Origin: Sphingomonas koreensis
GTDB lineage: Bacteria; Pseudomonadota; Alphaproteobacteria; Sphingomonadales; Sphingomonadaceae
DNA: 64,000 nucleotides
Assembly: GCF_002797435.1 (NCBI RefSeq)
Contig: NZ_PGEN01000001.1
Location: 4,334,690 to 4,398,689 of the forward strand
Reading direction: 5' to 3'
This document shows, piece after piece, positions 34,246-43,006 of the stretch. Every line of letters begins with the position of its first letter. Position 1 is the stretch's first letter. The notes under the pieces were generated by a model that saw only the letters and a program-made list of their open reading frames with translations, was not told the origin of the DNA and did not search any database. A program made the translations under genes and the position numbers.

Positions 34246-34274
34246 CGCTATCCTCGCCAGCGGCGGGGCCGCCG

Positions 34275-35003
34275 ATGATCGGCTGGCAACTCCATGACAG
34301 CATCGCGACCCTGACCCTAGACCGTGGCGGCGCGCGCAATGCGATTCCGATCGCGGCTTGGGACGAATTGGCCGAAGCGGCGCGTGACATCGCCGGGTCG
34401 GATGCGCGGGCGGTGATCCTGCGCTCGGCCATGCCGGGCATCTTTTCGGCAGGGGCCGATCTCGCCGAGTTCCGGCAACTGACCGAAGAGCCCGCACTGC
34501 GCATTCGCTTCCGTGAGGCGATGGCCGCCGGGATCGAAGCGGTCGCGGCGCTGCCCGTGCCGGTGATCTGCGCGGTCGATGGCGGGTGTTTCGGTGCGGC
34601 GGTAGCGCTGACGCTGGCGTGCGATATCGTGCTGGCTGGGGATCAGGCGGTGTTCGCCACGACCCCCGCCAAGCTGGGCCTGACCTATCCGGCCGGAGAC
34701 GTCGCGCGGCTCAAGGCGCGGGTGGGCGAGGGGCAGGCGGGGTTGATGCTCTTCACCGGCACGCGGATCGACGCGGACGAGGCGGCACGGATCGGGCTGG
34801 CGCATCGCCGGGTCGCTCACGCTCAGCCCGCCGCGCACGAGATGGCCAATGCCATCGCAGCGAATGTGCCGGAGGCAGTCCGAGCGCTCAAATGCGTGCT
34901 GCGCGATCCGGCGAGCGCCGGCCATCAACAGATATTTGACGATGCGTTTGGTTCGGATGCGTTCCGGGGCCGGCTTGGCGCGTTTCTGGAGGGTAAAAGA
35001 TGA
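34275..35003 (+). CDS. Enoyl-CoA hydratase/isomerase family protein
   Basis: 242-residue crotonase-fold protein. Oxyanion-hole segments are SAMPGIFSAGADLAEF (about 51-67) and CAVDGGCFGAAVALTLACDIVLA (about 97-119). The usual catalytic Glu region reads PAKLGLTYPAGD, without the common glutamates, so the reaction may not be simple hydration. Substrate is an acyl-CoA thioester. It follows a structured leader region and overlaps the next gene (ATGA), implying linked roles in acyl or amino-acid catabolism. Confidence 0.85.
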   Translation: MIGWQLHDSIATLTLDRGGARNAIPIAAWDELAEAARDIAGSDARAVILRSAMPGIFSAGADLAEFRQLTEEPALRIRFREAMAAGIEAVAALPVPVICAVDGGCFGAAVALTLACDIVLAGDQAVFATTPAKLGLTYPAGDVARLKARVGEGQAGLMLFTGTRIDADEAARIGLAHRRVAHAQPAAHEMANAIAANVPEAVRALKCVLRDPASAGHQQIFDDAFGSDAFRGRLGAFLEGKR

Positions 35004-35731
35004 GCGTGGCACAGATTATCGACGGTGCCGCGGACATCCTGATCCTGTGCGATCATGCGTCCAGCGCGGTGCCGTCCGGCATCGACCTTGGGATCGATCC
35101 GGACCTGCTGACCAGGCATATCGCTGTCGATATCGGAGCGGCAGCGGTGAGCAAGGCGATGGCGGCACAGCTGGAAGCGACCGCGATCCTCGCTACCGTC
35201 TCGCGCCTCGTCATCGATCTCAACCGCGAGCCGGACCGTCTGGGGTTGATCCCGCACAGCAGCGACGGACACGCGATCCCTGGCAATGACGATGCCGATC
35301 GCGGCGAACGCATCGCGCGTTTCCACGCGCCCTATCACCGGCTGATCGCCGAGACGATCCGCGCGAAGCCGCCCAAGCTGATCGTCTCCGTCCACAGCTT
35401 CACCCCCCGGCTTGAGCAGCATGACGGCGCCGACCGCCCGTGGGAGATCGGCATCCTCTACAATCGCGATGCGCGCGCGGCGCGGATCGGGATCGCGTTG
35501 CTGGAAGCCGCAGGCATCGTCACCGGCGACAATGAGCCCTATTCGGGCCGAATCCTCAACGCGACGATGAACCGTCACGCCGAAGGCAACGGTATCCCCT
35601 ATCTGGGGATCGAGATTCGCAACGACCTGATTTCCGACGCCTCGGGTGTGGCACATTGGGCGCAGCTTCTGGCGTCGATAGCAAATGATGTGCGCAACAG
35701 ACTTGCGCAAACGGGGTCCCCGGCGACATAG
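35000..35731 (+). CDS. N-formylglutamate amidohydrolase family protein
   Basis: 243 residues of the COG3931 type. The N-terminal [15 protein letters not shown] segment, [25 protein letters not shown] and [11 protein letters not shown] give the predicted metal and substrate ligands (Asp, His, Glu, His). Members hydrolyse N-formyl-L-glutamate or related amides; many are assigned only by family. It overlaps the enoyl-CoA hydratase gene by 4 bases and ilvD starts 12 bases later. Confidence 0.87.
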   Translation: MSVAQIIDGAADILILCDHASSAVPSGIDLGIDPDLLTRHIAVDIGAAAVSKAMAAQLEATAILATVSRLVIDLNREPDRLGLIPHSSDGHAIPGNDDADRGERIARFHAPYHRLIAETIRAKPPKLIVSVHSFTPRLEQHDGADRPWEIGILYNRDARAARIGIALLEAAGIVTGDNEPYSGRILNATMNRHAEGNGIPYLGIEIRNDLISDASGVAHWAQLLASIANDVRNRLAQTGSPAT

Positions 35732-35742
35732 GCGTTCGCGCC

Positions 35743-37464
35743 ATGACCAATCGTTTCGACAAGTCCCGCCTGCCGTCGCGCCACGTGTCCGTCGGTCCCG
35801 AACGTGCCCCGCACCGCAGCTATTACTATGCCATGGGCATTTCCGAGGAGGAGATCGCCCGCCCGTTCGTCGCGCTCGCCAGCGCGGGCAACGACAGCGC
35901 ACCCTGCAACACCACGCTCGACGCGCAGGCCGATGCCGCCCGCAAGGGCGTGGCGGACAATGGCGGCCTGCCGCGCCGGTTCAACACGATCACGGTGACC
36001 GATGGCATCGCGATGGGCCATCAGGGGATGAAGTCCTCGCTGGTCAGCCGCGAGGTGATCGCCGACTCGGTCGAACTCAGCGTGCGCGGTCATTGCTATG
36101 ACGCGCTGGTCGGCTTTGCCGGGTGCGACAAGTCGCTGCCGGGCATGATGATGGCGATGCTGCGGCTGAATATCCCGTCGATCTTCGTCTATGGCGGATC
36201 GATCCTGCCGGGCCGCTATCAGGACCGCGATGTCACCGTGGTCGACGTGTTCGAAGTGGTCGGCAAGTTCGCCGCCGGCACCTGTCCGATCAGCGAGGTC
36301 CACGCGCTCGAGAAGGTCGCGTGCCCGGGTCACGGCGCGTGCGGCGGCCAGTACACCGCCAACACCATGGCTTGCGTCGGCGAGGCGATCGGGCTGTCGC
36401 TGCCCAACAGCAACATGGTGCCCGCGCCCTATACCAGCCGCGAGCAGATCGCGGTCGCCGCGGGCTATCAGGTGATGGAATTGCTGGAGAGGAACATCCG
36501 CCCGCGCGACATCTGCACGCGGGAGGCGTTCATCAACGCCGCGCGCATCGTCGCGGCGACCGGCGGATCGACCAACGGCGCGCTGCACCTGCCCGCCATG
36601 GCGAGCGAGGCGGGGATCGACTTCGACCTGTTCGACGTCGCGGAAGTTTTCAAATCAACGCCTTATGCTGCCGACCTGAAGCCTGGTGGCAAGTATGTCG
36701 CCAAGGACATGTACGAGGCCGGCGGCGTCTACATGCTGATGAAGTCGATGCTCGAGAACGGGCTGCTGTACGGCGATTGCATGACCGTGACGGGCAAGAC
36801 GCTGGGCGAGAATATCGATCAGGTGACCTGGAACCCCGACCAGAAGGTCATCTATGACGTCAGGACTCCGATCACTCCGACGGGTGGCGTGGTCGGGCTG
36901 CGCGGGACGCTGGCGCCCAATGGCGCGATCGTGAAGGTCGCCGGGATGAGCCGGCTGGTCTTCGAAGGGCCCGCGCGCTGCTTCGATTGCGAGGAGGACG
37001 CCTTCGCCGCGGTCGAGAAGCGCGAGATCCGGGAGGGCGAGGTCGTCGTCATCCGCTACGAGGGCCCCAAGGGCGGCCCGGGCATGCGCGAGATGCTGTC
37101 GACCACCGCGGCGCTCTATGGCCTGGGCATGGGCGAGAAGGTCGCGCTGATCACCGACGGGCGCTTCTCCGGCGCGACCCGCGGCTTCTGCATCGGCCAT
37201 GTCGGGCCGGAAGCGGCGGAGTGCGGGCCGATCGCGCTGGTCGAGGACGGCGACACGATCCGCATCGACGCCGAGGCGGGGACGATCGACCTTCACGTCG
37301 CCGAGGATGTGCTCGCCGAGCGCCGCGCGCGCTGGCAGCCGCGCGAGAATGCGTACCAATCCGGGGCACTCTGGCGCTATGCGCAAAATGTCGGACCGGC
37401 CTATAAGGGAGCGGTAACGCACCCGGGGGCAAAGTCCGAAAAGCATGTCTACGCGGATATCTAA
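35743..37464 (+). CDS. ilvD: Dihydroxy-acid dehydratase
   Basis: 573 residues. Iron-sulfur ligands are visible in APCNTTLD (about 47-54), [11 protein letters not shown] (about 125-135) and [16 protein letters not shown] (about 195-210); the C-terminal region has [12 protein letters not shown] and [21 protein letters not shown]. It dehydrates 2,3-dihydroxy-isovalerate and -methylvalerate in valine and isoleucine synthesis. ATG 35743 lies 12 bases after the formylglutamate gene. The small lipoprotein gene downstream begins inside its last 20 bases. leuC and leuD lie 4-6 kb further on. Confidence 0.95.
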   Translation: MTNRFDKSRLPSRHVSVGPERAPHRSYYYAMGISEEEIARPFVALASAGNDSAPCNTTLDAQADAARKGVADNGGLPRRFNTITVTDGIAMGHQGMKSSLVSREVIADSVELSVRGHCYDALVGFAGCDKSLPGMMMAMLRLNIPSIFVYGGSILPGRYQDRDVTVVDVFEVVGKFAAGTCPISEVHALEKVACPGHGACGGQYTANTMACVGEAIGLSLPNSNMVPAPYTSREQIAVAAGYQVMELLERNIRPRDICTREAFINAARIVAATGGSTNGALHLPAMASEAGIDFDLFDVAEVFKSTPYAADLKPGGKYVAKDMYEAGGVYMLMKSMLENGLLYGDCMTVTGKTLGENIDQVTWNPDQKVIYDVRTPITPTGGVVGLRGTLAPNGAIVKVAGMSRLVFEGPARCFDCEEDAFAAVEKREIREGEVVVIRYEGPKGGPGMREMLSTTAALYGLGMGEKVALITDGRFSGATRGFCIGHVGPEAAECGPIALVEDGDTIRIDAEAGTIDLHVAEDVLAERRARWQPRENAYQSGALWRYAQNVGPAYKGAVTHPGAKSEKHVYADI

Positions 37465-37819
37465 CACGCTGGCGGTGAGCGCAGCCCTGCTGTCGCTCTC
37501 CGCCTGTGGCGACAATGCGAACAAGACCGCGCGCGGGGAGGGGGATCGCATCCCCTGTGCGCTTGGCGGCGCGACCGAATTCGCTTCCAATTGTACGGTC
37601 GAGCGCGCGCAGACCGGGGACGGGCTGATCCTGACCGTCCGGCACCCCGATGGCGGCTTCCACCGCCTGCGCGTCACGACGGACGGCCGTGGCGTGATCG
37701 CGGCGGATGGCGCGCAGGAGGCGAAGGTCGCGGTGGTCGGCGGCGGAACGATCGAAGTGACGATCGACGATGCGCGCTACCGGCTCCCCGCGACGGTGAA
37801 GGGCGGCGCGGCCAAGTAA
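37445..37819 (+). CDS. Small hypothetical lipoprotein
   Basis: 124 residues. The signal peptide has lipobox LSAC with Cys21, followed by a short linker and a beta-rich domain ([43 protein letters not shown]). Two further cysteines may form a disulfide. The function is unknown. It overlaps the end of ilvD by 20 bases, so it is co-transcribed but probably unrelated in function. rnpB begins 41 bases after its stop. Confidence 0.75.
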   Translation: MSTRISNTLAVSAALLSLSACGDNANKTARGEGDRIPCALGGATEFASNCTVERAQTGDGLILTVRHPDGGFHRLRVTTDGRGVIAADGAQEAKVAVVGGGTIEVTIDDARYRLPATVKGGAAK

Positions 37820-37825
37820 CGCAAA

Positions 37826-37854
37826 TTGCATTGCGCGGGTTTTCTGCCTATTCC
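37826..37854 (+). promoter_or_regulatory. Predicted sigma-70 promoter of rnpB
   Basis: TTGCAT (-35, 37826-37831), a 17-base spacer, and TATTCC (-10, 37849-37854). The predicted start is about 37861, exactly the first base of RNase P RNA stem P1. The spacing and this coincidence make the call credible although the -10 box is imperfect. Confidence 0.6.
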
Positions 37855-37860
37855 GGCCGT

Positions 37861-38258
37861 GCCAGAGGGCCGGGCGGCCGCGTTGCACTTCGGTGCACCG
37901 AGGAAAGTCCGGGCTCCACGGAAACACGGTGCCGGGTAACGCCCGGCGGTTCCGGCTTCGGCCGGGGTCAGGGAAAGTGCCACAGAGAGCAGACCGCCCA
38001 CTGGTCTTCGGACTGAGGGCAAGGGTGAAAGGGTGCGGCAAGAGCGCACCGCGCGACCGGCAACGGAAGCGGCACGGCAAACCCCACCGGGAGCAAGATC
38101 GAATAGGGGCCGCTTATGGGGTGTTCCGCCTCGCGGCCCGGGTTGATTGCTTGAGCCTGCACGCAAGTGCAGGCCTAGAGGAATGGCCGCCCATCGCGTG
38201 CACCTCCCGCAAGGGAAAGGGCCGCGTGGACAGAACCCGGCTTACAGGCCCTCTGGCA
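37861..38258 (+). ncRNA. rnpB: RNase P RNA (bacterial class A)
   Basis: About 398 nt catalytic RNA that trims the 5' leader of pre-tRNAs. Stem P1 is formed by GCCAGAGGGCC at 37861-37871 and its complement GGCCCTCTGGC ending near 38257. The universally conserved core GAGGAAAGTCCGGGCTCC follows at about 37900, CAGGGAAAGTGCCACAGAGA at about 37970, and the 3' core GACAGAACCCGGCTTACAGG near 38229-38248. Open frames crossing this region on either strand are spurious. Convincing flanks and a matched promoter make both ends reliable to a few bases. Confidence 0.95.
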
Positions 38259-38295
38259 CTTTCGTTGCGCGCGCGGACCGGCTAATCGCGCTGCC

Positions 38296-39249
38296 ATGCG
38301 TATTCTTCTGACAGGTTCGTCCGGCTGGCTCGGCCGCTATCTTGCGCCCATGCTTCGTGGGGCTGGGCATGAGGTCACTGGCCTCGATGTCGCGCCGGGC
38401 GTGGATACCGACGTGGTCGGCAGCGTCGCCGATGCCGCGCTGATCGAGCGGGTGTTTGGCGAGTACGGGATCGAAGCCGTCATCCATGGCGGCGCGCTGC
38501 ACAAGCCGGACATCGTTCGCTATTCCAAACAGACGTTCGTCGATGTCAACGTGACCGGCACGCTCAACCTGCTCGAAGCGGCGGTGCGTGCGGGGCATGA
38601 CCGGTTCGTCTCCACCTCCACCACCTCGCTGATGATCAGCCAGGCGATCCGCGACGAGGCGGGCGACGCGGCGGTATGGCTCGACGAGGAGTCAGGGCCG
38701 ATCGAGCCGCGCAATATCTATGGCACGACCAAATATGCCGCCGAGCAGCTGTGCCGCCTGTTCCATGCCGAGCATGGCCTGAACAGCATCGTGCTGCGCA
38801 CCGGGCGTTTCTTTCCCGAGGAAGACGATACCCACAGCCACCCGCCGGGCGAGAATTTGAAGGCCAACGAGTTTCTCCATCGCCGGCTGACCGTCGAGGA
38901 TGCGGCGCGGGCGCATGTCGCGGCGCTGGAGAAAGCGCCGGAGATGGGCTTCGCCACCTATCTCGTTTCCGCGCCCACGCCGTTCGCACGCGGCGATGCG
39001 GCGGAACTCAAACATGATGCCGCTTCGGTCATTGCGCGGTACTTCCCCGACGCACCCGGCCTGTATGCGGCGCGGGGCTGGGTGCTGCCCCAGCGGATCG
39101 GACGGGTTTATGACAGCGGACGGATCGTGCGCGAACTGGGGTTCCGCTTCGAGACCGGTTTCCCCGAGATTCTGGCGGCCCTGCGCGATGGTGCGCCGCT
39201 GCCGTTCGAGCATGATGCGGACTATATCTCGCCCAAGGAGGTGGCCTGA
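38296..39249 (+). CDS. NAD(P)-dependent epimerase/dehydratase (extended SDR)
   Basis: 317 residues. The Rossmann dinucleotide motif TGSSGWLG is at residues 6-13, and the catalytic YxxxK is YGTTK at 142-146, with Ser/Thr in the STTSLM strand. It resembles nucleoside-diphosphate-sugar epimerases and related extended SDRs, but the substrate cannot be inferred. It starts 37 bases after the end of rnpB and is separated from the ferritin-like gene by 52 bases. Confidence 0.85.
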   Translation: MRILLTGSSGWLGRYLAPMLRGAGHEVTGLDVAPGVDTDVVGSVADAALIERVFGEYGIEAVIHGGALHKPDIVRYSKQTFVDVNVTGTLNLLEAAVRAGHDRFVSTSTTSLMISQAIRDEAGDAAVWLDEESGPIEPRNIYGTTKYAAEQLCRLFHAEHGLNSIVLRTGRFFPEEDDTHSHPPGENLKANEFLHRRLTVEDAARAHVAALEKAPEMGFATYLVSAPTPFARGDAAELKHDAASVIARYFPDAPGLYAARGWVLPQRIGRVYDSGRIVRELGFRFETGFPEILAALRDGAPLPFEHDADYISPKEVA

Positions 39250-39301
39250 TCGCCCCGATCGCTCGCTTGTAGGGCGCGCCCGAGAGGCGTAGCATCGCGC
39301 G

Positions 39302-39964
39302 ATGATCGCGTGGTTTCGCCGCCGATATCTCGACCTTCTCTGCTCGATATACATCTATAACGAGCATCGCGGTTACACGAGCATCGACAGGGTATTGGAG
39401 GCGGTTCGGGCGCGGTCCCCCGACGACCATGCGCTGATCGCCGCGATCGAGCAGCACCGCGCAGACGAGCACAAACACTATATGATGTTCAAGCGCTGGT
39501 TCGAGCTGCGCGGGCAGATGCCGCTGCGGGTCGATCGCACCTGCGGCCATATCGACCGGTTCGTCGAGATCATGTTCCGCCAGACGATCGACGAGCTGGA
39601 TACCAGCGCGATCATCGCGCGCGACGATCTGTTCGAGAAACTGTGCCGCGTCATCTCGCTCACCGAACAGCGCGGCTTCCGCCAGGTCGAGATCCTGTTG
39701 CGCCACCCGCTGGTCCGCCACGACCGCGCGCTGGTGCGCATCTTCGAGGTGATCCATCGCGACGAGCCGAGCCATTGGGCGCCCTATGACGGCTGGCTCA
39801 AGGCCCACGGCAAGCGCGACCCGAGATGGTGGGAACGAGCGGTGGACGGGTTCATTCACTCGGAGTTGCTGTTCTTCAAGCTGCCCGTGCTGTTCCTCAA
39901 CCCGTGGCTCAGGCGGCGGGACGACTGGGCGGACGCCGGGGAAGCTGCCGCCGGGGCCGTTTGA
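39302..39964 (+). CDS. Ferritin-like diiron protein of unknown function
   Basis: 220 residues, all helical, soluble. Two ExxH motifs, EHKH at 56-59 and EPSH at 155-158, together with other conserved-looking glutamates (E21, E50, E122) fit a four-helix-bundle diiron site like that of ferritin-like oxidases and hydroxylases. No heme or transmembrane features are seen. The function is not assigned. The end is only 20 bases before the twin palindromes that precede a MarR gene. Confidence 0.7.
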   Translation: MIAWFRRRYLDLLCSIYIYNEHRGYTSIDRVLEAVRARSPDDHALIAAIEQHRADEHKHYMMFKRWFELRGQMPLRVDRTCGHIDRFVEIMFRQTIDELDTSAIIARDDLFEKLCRVISLTEQRGFRQVEILLRHPLVRHDRALVRIFEVIHRDEPSHWAPYDGWLKAHGKRDPRWWERAVDGFIHSELLFFKLPVLFLNPWLRRRDDWADAGEAAAGAV

Positions 39965-39984
39965 ACGACCTCTTGCGCATATAC

Positions 39985-39996
39985 TTCGTATACGAA
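39985..39996. promoter_or_regulatory. MarR-type palindrome A
   Basis: Perfect 12-base palindrome TTCGTATACGAA, 14 bases upstream of the 40010 ATG of the marR gene. It matches palindrome B at 10 of 12 core positions, with centres 20 bp (two helical turns) apart. Likely bound by the adjacent MarR dimer for autoregulation. Confidence 0.6.
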
Positions 39997-40002
39997 ATAT
40001 AT

Positions 40003-40018
40003 GCTTCGTATGCGAAGC
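40003..40018. promoter_or_regulatory. MarR-type palindrome B overlapping the start codon
   Basis: GCTTCG-TATG-CGAAGC, 6-base arms around TATG; the ATG of the marR gene (40010) lies in the centre. A -10-like TATATG (39998-40003) just upstream suggests a transcript start near 40010, that is a leaderless message. Confidence 0.55.
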
Positions 40019-40483
40019 GATTCGGCGATTGTTAGGGATGAGCCAGGCGGCCGGGGGCGAAAGCCACGCTTCCTCTTCCTGCTCAACGTCGCGCACCGGC
40101 GGCTGCTGGCGGCGGCGCAGGGCGATGCGGAGGGCAAGACCGCCGCGCGGGCTGGCCTGCTGATGGCGCTGAGCGCGGACGGAGCGCCGGTGCCGCTGGG
40201 GCAGCTGGGCGAAGCGCTCGACCTCAGCGCCTCTGCACTTTCAGGGCTGGTGGATCGGATGTCGCGCGATGGCCTGATCGTGCGCAGCCCCGATCCGAAT
40301 GACGGGCGCGCGTGGAACATCGCACTGACCGAGACAGGGAAGGCACGGCGCGCCGAGGCAGTGCCGGTGGCGCGGTTGCTGAACGAGAAATTGTGTGAAG
40401 GGTTCGACGACGCCGAACTGGCCGTCGTCGCGCGGTGGCTCGATGCGGTCCGCGAGAAATTTCCGAGGGAGACGATGAAATGA
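40010..40483 (+). CDS. MarR family transcriptional regulator
   Basis: 157 residues. The winged helix is seen in VPLGQLGEALDLSASALSGLVDRMSRDGLIVRSPDPNDGRAWNIALTETGK, the MarR DNA-binding and wing region. ATG 40010 or the in-frame ATG 40001 are the only good starts; both lie within or beside palindrome B, and a leaderless start at 40010 is proposed. The stop overlaps an enoyl-CoA hydratase start (ATGA). MarR proteins next to CoA enzymes often sense acyl-CoA or aromatic-CoA ligands; that is only a suggestion here. Confidence 0.85.
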   Translation: MRSDSAIVRDEPGGRGRKPRFLFLLNVAHRRLLAAAQGDAEGKTAARAGLLMALSADGAPVPLGQLGEALDLSASALSGLVDRMSRDGLIVRSPDPNDGRAWNIALTETGKARRAEAVPVARLLNEKLCEGFDDAELAVVARWLDAVREKFPRETMK

Positions 40484-41244
40484 CGGCGCACATCAAGGTG
40501 ACCAAGGCGGACGGCATCCTGACGCTGGTCATGAACCGTCCCGAGAAGAAGAACGCGCTCACCGACGCGATGTACGGCGTTCTCGCCGATGAGATCGAGG
40601 GCGCACAGACCGACAGCGCCACCCGCGTCATCGTCATTCGCGGCGAGGGCGACATGTTCACCGCGGGCAATGACCTGGCGGATTTCGCGGCGGCCAAGCC
40701 GGGCGAAAGCCCGCGCAATGTCGGCCGCTTCATCCGCGCGATCGCGCAGACGACCAAGCCGCTGATCGCGGCGGTCCAGGGGCGAGCGGTAGGCGTCGGT
40801 ACGACGATGCTGCTGCACTGCGACTATGTGCTGCTGGCCGAGGACGCGAAGCTGACCACGCCCTTCGTCAACCTCGCTCTTGTCCCCGAAGCCGCGTCGA
40901 GCCTGTTGCTGCCTGCCCGGATCGGTCACCTGCGCGCCTTCTCGATGCTGGCGCTGGGTGAGGCCGTCGAGGCGAGTCAGGCGATCGAGTGGGGGCTGGC
41001 CAACGCGGTCGTCCCGCTGGGCGAGCTGGTTCCCGCGATCGAGGCTGCTGCGGCCCGCATCGCCCGCCAGCCGCTGGGCGCGATCCAGGCCACCAAGCGG
41101 CTGATGCGTGATGCAGAGCAGCTCACCGCCCAGATGGCTGTGGAGGGCGAGGAGTTCGCCGCAAGGCTACAGAGCCCGGAAGCGAAGGAGGCGTTCATGG
41201 CCTTTGCCCAGCGCCGCGAGCCGGACTTCACCCAGTTCAGCTGA
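40480..41244 (+). CDS. Enoyl-CoA hydratase/isomerase family protein
   Basis: 254-residue crotonase-fold enzyme. GEGDMFTAGNDLADF (about 57-71) and AVQGRAVGVGTTMLLHCDYVLLAEDAK (about 99-125) form the oxyanion hole and CoA pocket; FVNLALVPEAASSLLLPARIG holds the acidic residue region. It acts on an acyl-CoA. ATG 40480 is set by a 4-base overlap with the MarR stop; an upstream in-frame start would lie within MarR. The pair is probably a regulated catabolic unit with MarR as local repressor. Confidence 0.87.
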   Translation: MTAHIKVTKADGILTLVMNRPEKKNALTDAMYGVLADEIEGAQTDSATRVIVIRGEGDMFTAGNDLADFAAAKPGESPRNVGRFIRAIAQTTKPLIAAVQGRAVGVGTTMLLHCDYVLLAEDAKLTTPFVNLALVPEAASSLLLPARIGHLRAFSMLALGEAVEASQAIEWGLANAVVPLGELVPAIEAAAARIARQPLGAIQATKRLMRDAEQLTAQMAVEGEEFAARLQSPEAKEAFMAFAQRREPDFTQFS

Positions 41245-41329
41245 GCCTGTCCGCCCCAACCCCAGCTTCACGCACGAAAATGCCGCCTGCGCTTGCTCCG
41301 GCGCAACAAAGGCGTAAGTGGGCGGCATC

Positions 41330-42766
41330 ATGTCCAACAGACCGCTCACCCTGTACGAGAAGATCTGGGCCGCGCATGTCGTGGAGCGCCGCGACGATGG
41401 CACGTGCCTGATCTATATCGACCGTCACCTCGTCCACGAAGTCACCAGCCCGCAGGCGTTCGAGGGGCTTCGCGCCAACGGAAGGCGGGTGCGGCGGCCG
41501 GACCTTACGCTTGCGGTGCCCGATCATAACCTTCCGACCACGCCGCGTGTCGACGCGGCCGGCAACCGCCTGCCGATCGCGGATCGCGAGAGCGCGCAGC
41601 AGCTTGCGGCGCTGGAGCGCAACGTCGCCGAGTTCGGCATCGACTATTTCGGCGCGACCGCGGCGGAGCAGGGCATCGTCCATGTCGTGGGACCCGAGCA
41701 GGGCTTCACGCTGCCCGGCACCACGCTGGTCTGCGGCGACAGCCACACTTCGGCGCATGGCGCGCTGGGGGCGCTGGCGTTCGGCATCGGAACGAGCGAG
41801 GTCGAACATGTGCTGGCAACGCAGACGCTGCTACTCAGCCAGTCGAAGACGATGGAGATCCGCGTCGACGGCACGCTGGGCTTCGGCGTCTCGGCCAAGG
41901 ATGTGGTTCTCGCGATCATCGGCAAGACCGGCGCCGCGGGCGGCACCGGCTATGTCGTCGAATATACCGGCGAGGTGATCCGCGCGCTGTCGATCGAGGG
42001 GCGGCTGACCGTCAGCAACATGTCGATCGAGGGCGGCGCACGCTCCGGCCTGATCGCGCCCGACGAGAAGACCTTCGCCTATCTCAAAGGGCGCCCGATG
42101 GCGCCCAAGGGCGAGCAATGGGAACAGGCGGTGGCGTGGTGGAAGACGCTGCCGACCGATGCGGGCGCGCAGTATGACCGCGTCGTCACGCTCAACGGCA
42201 GCGACATCGCGCCTTCGCTCACCTGGGGTACCAGCCCCGAGGACGTGGTGCCGATCACCGGCGTCGTGCCCGACCCCGAGAGCTTTGCCGATCCCGCCAA
42301 GCGCGTCGCGGCGCAGAAGTCGCTCGACTATATGGGCCTCGCCCCCGGCACGCGGATGCAGGACATCGCGGTGGAGAACATCTTCATCGGCAGTTGCACC
42401 AACAGCCGGATCGAGGATCTGCGCGCCGCGGCCGATGTGGTGAAGGGCCGCCATGTCGCCGACGGAATCCGTCAGGCGCTGATCGTGCCGGGCTCCGGCC
42501 TCGTCAAGCGTCAGGCGGAAGCCGAGGGGCTGGACCGCATCTTCCTCGACGCCGGGTTCGAATGGCGCGAGCCGGGCTGTTCGATGTGCCTGGCGATGAA
42601 CCCGGACAAGGTTCCCGCCGGCGAACGCTGTGCTTCCACTTCCAACCGGAATTTCGTAGGAAGGCAGGGTCCGGGGGCCCGAACGCACCTCGTCTCACCC
42701 GCAATGGCGGCGGCGGCGGCGGTCACGGGAAGGCTCACCGATGTGCGTGACCTTGTAGGGGGATGA
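41330..42766 (+). CDS. leuC: 3-isopropylmalate dehydratase large subunit
   Basis: 478 residues of the aconitase family. 4Fe-4S ligands are Cys in [12 protein letters not shown] and [12 protein letters not shown]; the substrate loop [32 protein letters not shown] is present. Together with LeuD it isomerises isopropylmalate in leucine synthesis. ATG 41330 gives the standard [18 protein letters not shown] start; an ATG 12 bases earlier adds MGGI only. The start is flanked by a stem: bases 41280-41287 pair with 41321-41328, placing the ribosome site in a possible hairpin. A 46-residue gene starts 3 bases after its stop. Confidence 0.95.
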   Translation: MSNRPLTLYEKIWAAHVVERRDDGTCLIYIDRHLVHEVTSPQAFEGLRANGRRVRRPDLTLAVPDHNLPTTPRVDAAGNRLPIADRESAQQLAALERNVAEFGIDYFGATAAEQGIVHVVGPEQGFTLPGTTLVCGDSHTSAHGALGALAFGIGTSEVEHVLATQTLLLSQSKTMEIRVDGTLGFGVSAKDVVLAIIGKTGAAGGTGYVVEYTGEVIRALSIEGRLTVSNMSIEGGARSGLIAPDEKTFAYLKGRPMAPKGEQWEQAVAWWKTLPTDAGAQYDRVVTLNGSDIAPSLTWGTSPEDVVPITGVVPDPESFADPAKRVAAQKSLDYMGLAPGTRMQDIAVENIFIGSCTNSRIEDLRAAADVVKGRHVADGIRQALIVPGSGLVKRQAEAEGLDRIFLDAGFEWREPGCSMCLAMNPDKVPAGERCASTSNRNFVGRQGPGARTHLVSPAMAAAAAVTGRLTDVRDLVGG

Positions 42767-42769
42767 CCC

Positions 42770-42910
42770 GTGAAGCGTGTTTTGGTGTTGCTGGTGGCGG
42801 GTACCGTGCTGAGCGGCGCAGCGGCGGTCTACGCGGCGGCAAATGCGAAGACGGGCGCACCGGCGGCAAAGCCGGGCGTGACGAAGCCGCAGGGCCGCGT
42901 CGCGCGCTGA
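42770..42910 (+). CDS. Small exported peptide (46 aa) between leuC and leuD
   Basis: 46 residues from GTG 42770, 3 bases after the leuC stop. A hydrophobic leader (MKRVLVLLVAGTVLSGAAAVYAAA) is followed by a short basic Ala/Lys/Pro/Gly tail ending GRVAR. It looks like a signal peptide with a 22-residue cargo. The function is unknown; the location inside the leu operon ensures expression. No family recognised. Confidence 0.5.
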   Translation: MKRVLVLLVAGTVLSGAAAVYAAANAKTGAPAAKPGVTKPQGRVAR

Positions 42911-43006
42911 TCGACGCGATTGTTGAAGACTATCGGGCGGCCGTCCGGGCAGGGGCGGGCGCCCTTTCCGGTATGCGGCGTCCGGCGATGGAACGGAGCT
43001 GACACA

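Noticed and set aside
34063..34278. 71-codon rightward open frame between ispE and the enoyl-CoA hydratase gene
   Set aside because: No ribosome site, Arg-rich composition, and overlap with strong RNA stems.
37591..38285. Several open frames on both strands over 37820-38290
   Set aside because: The region is RNase P RNA with conserved core and matching P1 ends.
39980..40018. Similarity of the sequence around CTTCGTATA and TATACGAA to loxP arms
   Set aside because: The arm-spacer-arm order of loxP is missing, and the two palindromes are explained by MarR binding sites next to a marR gene.
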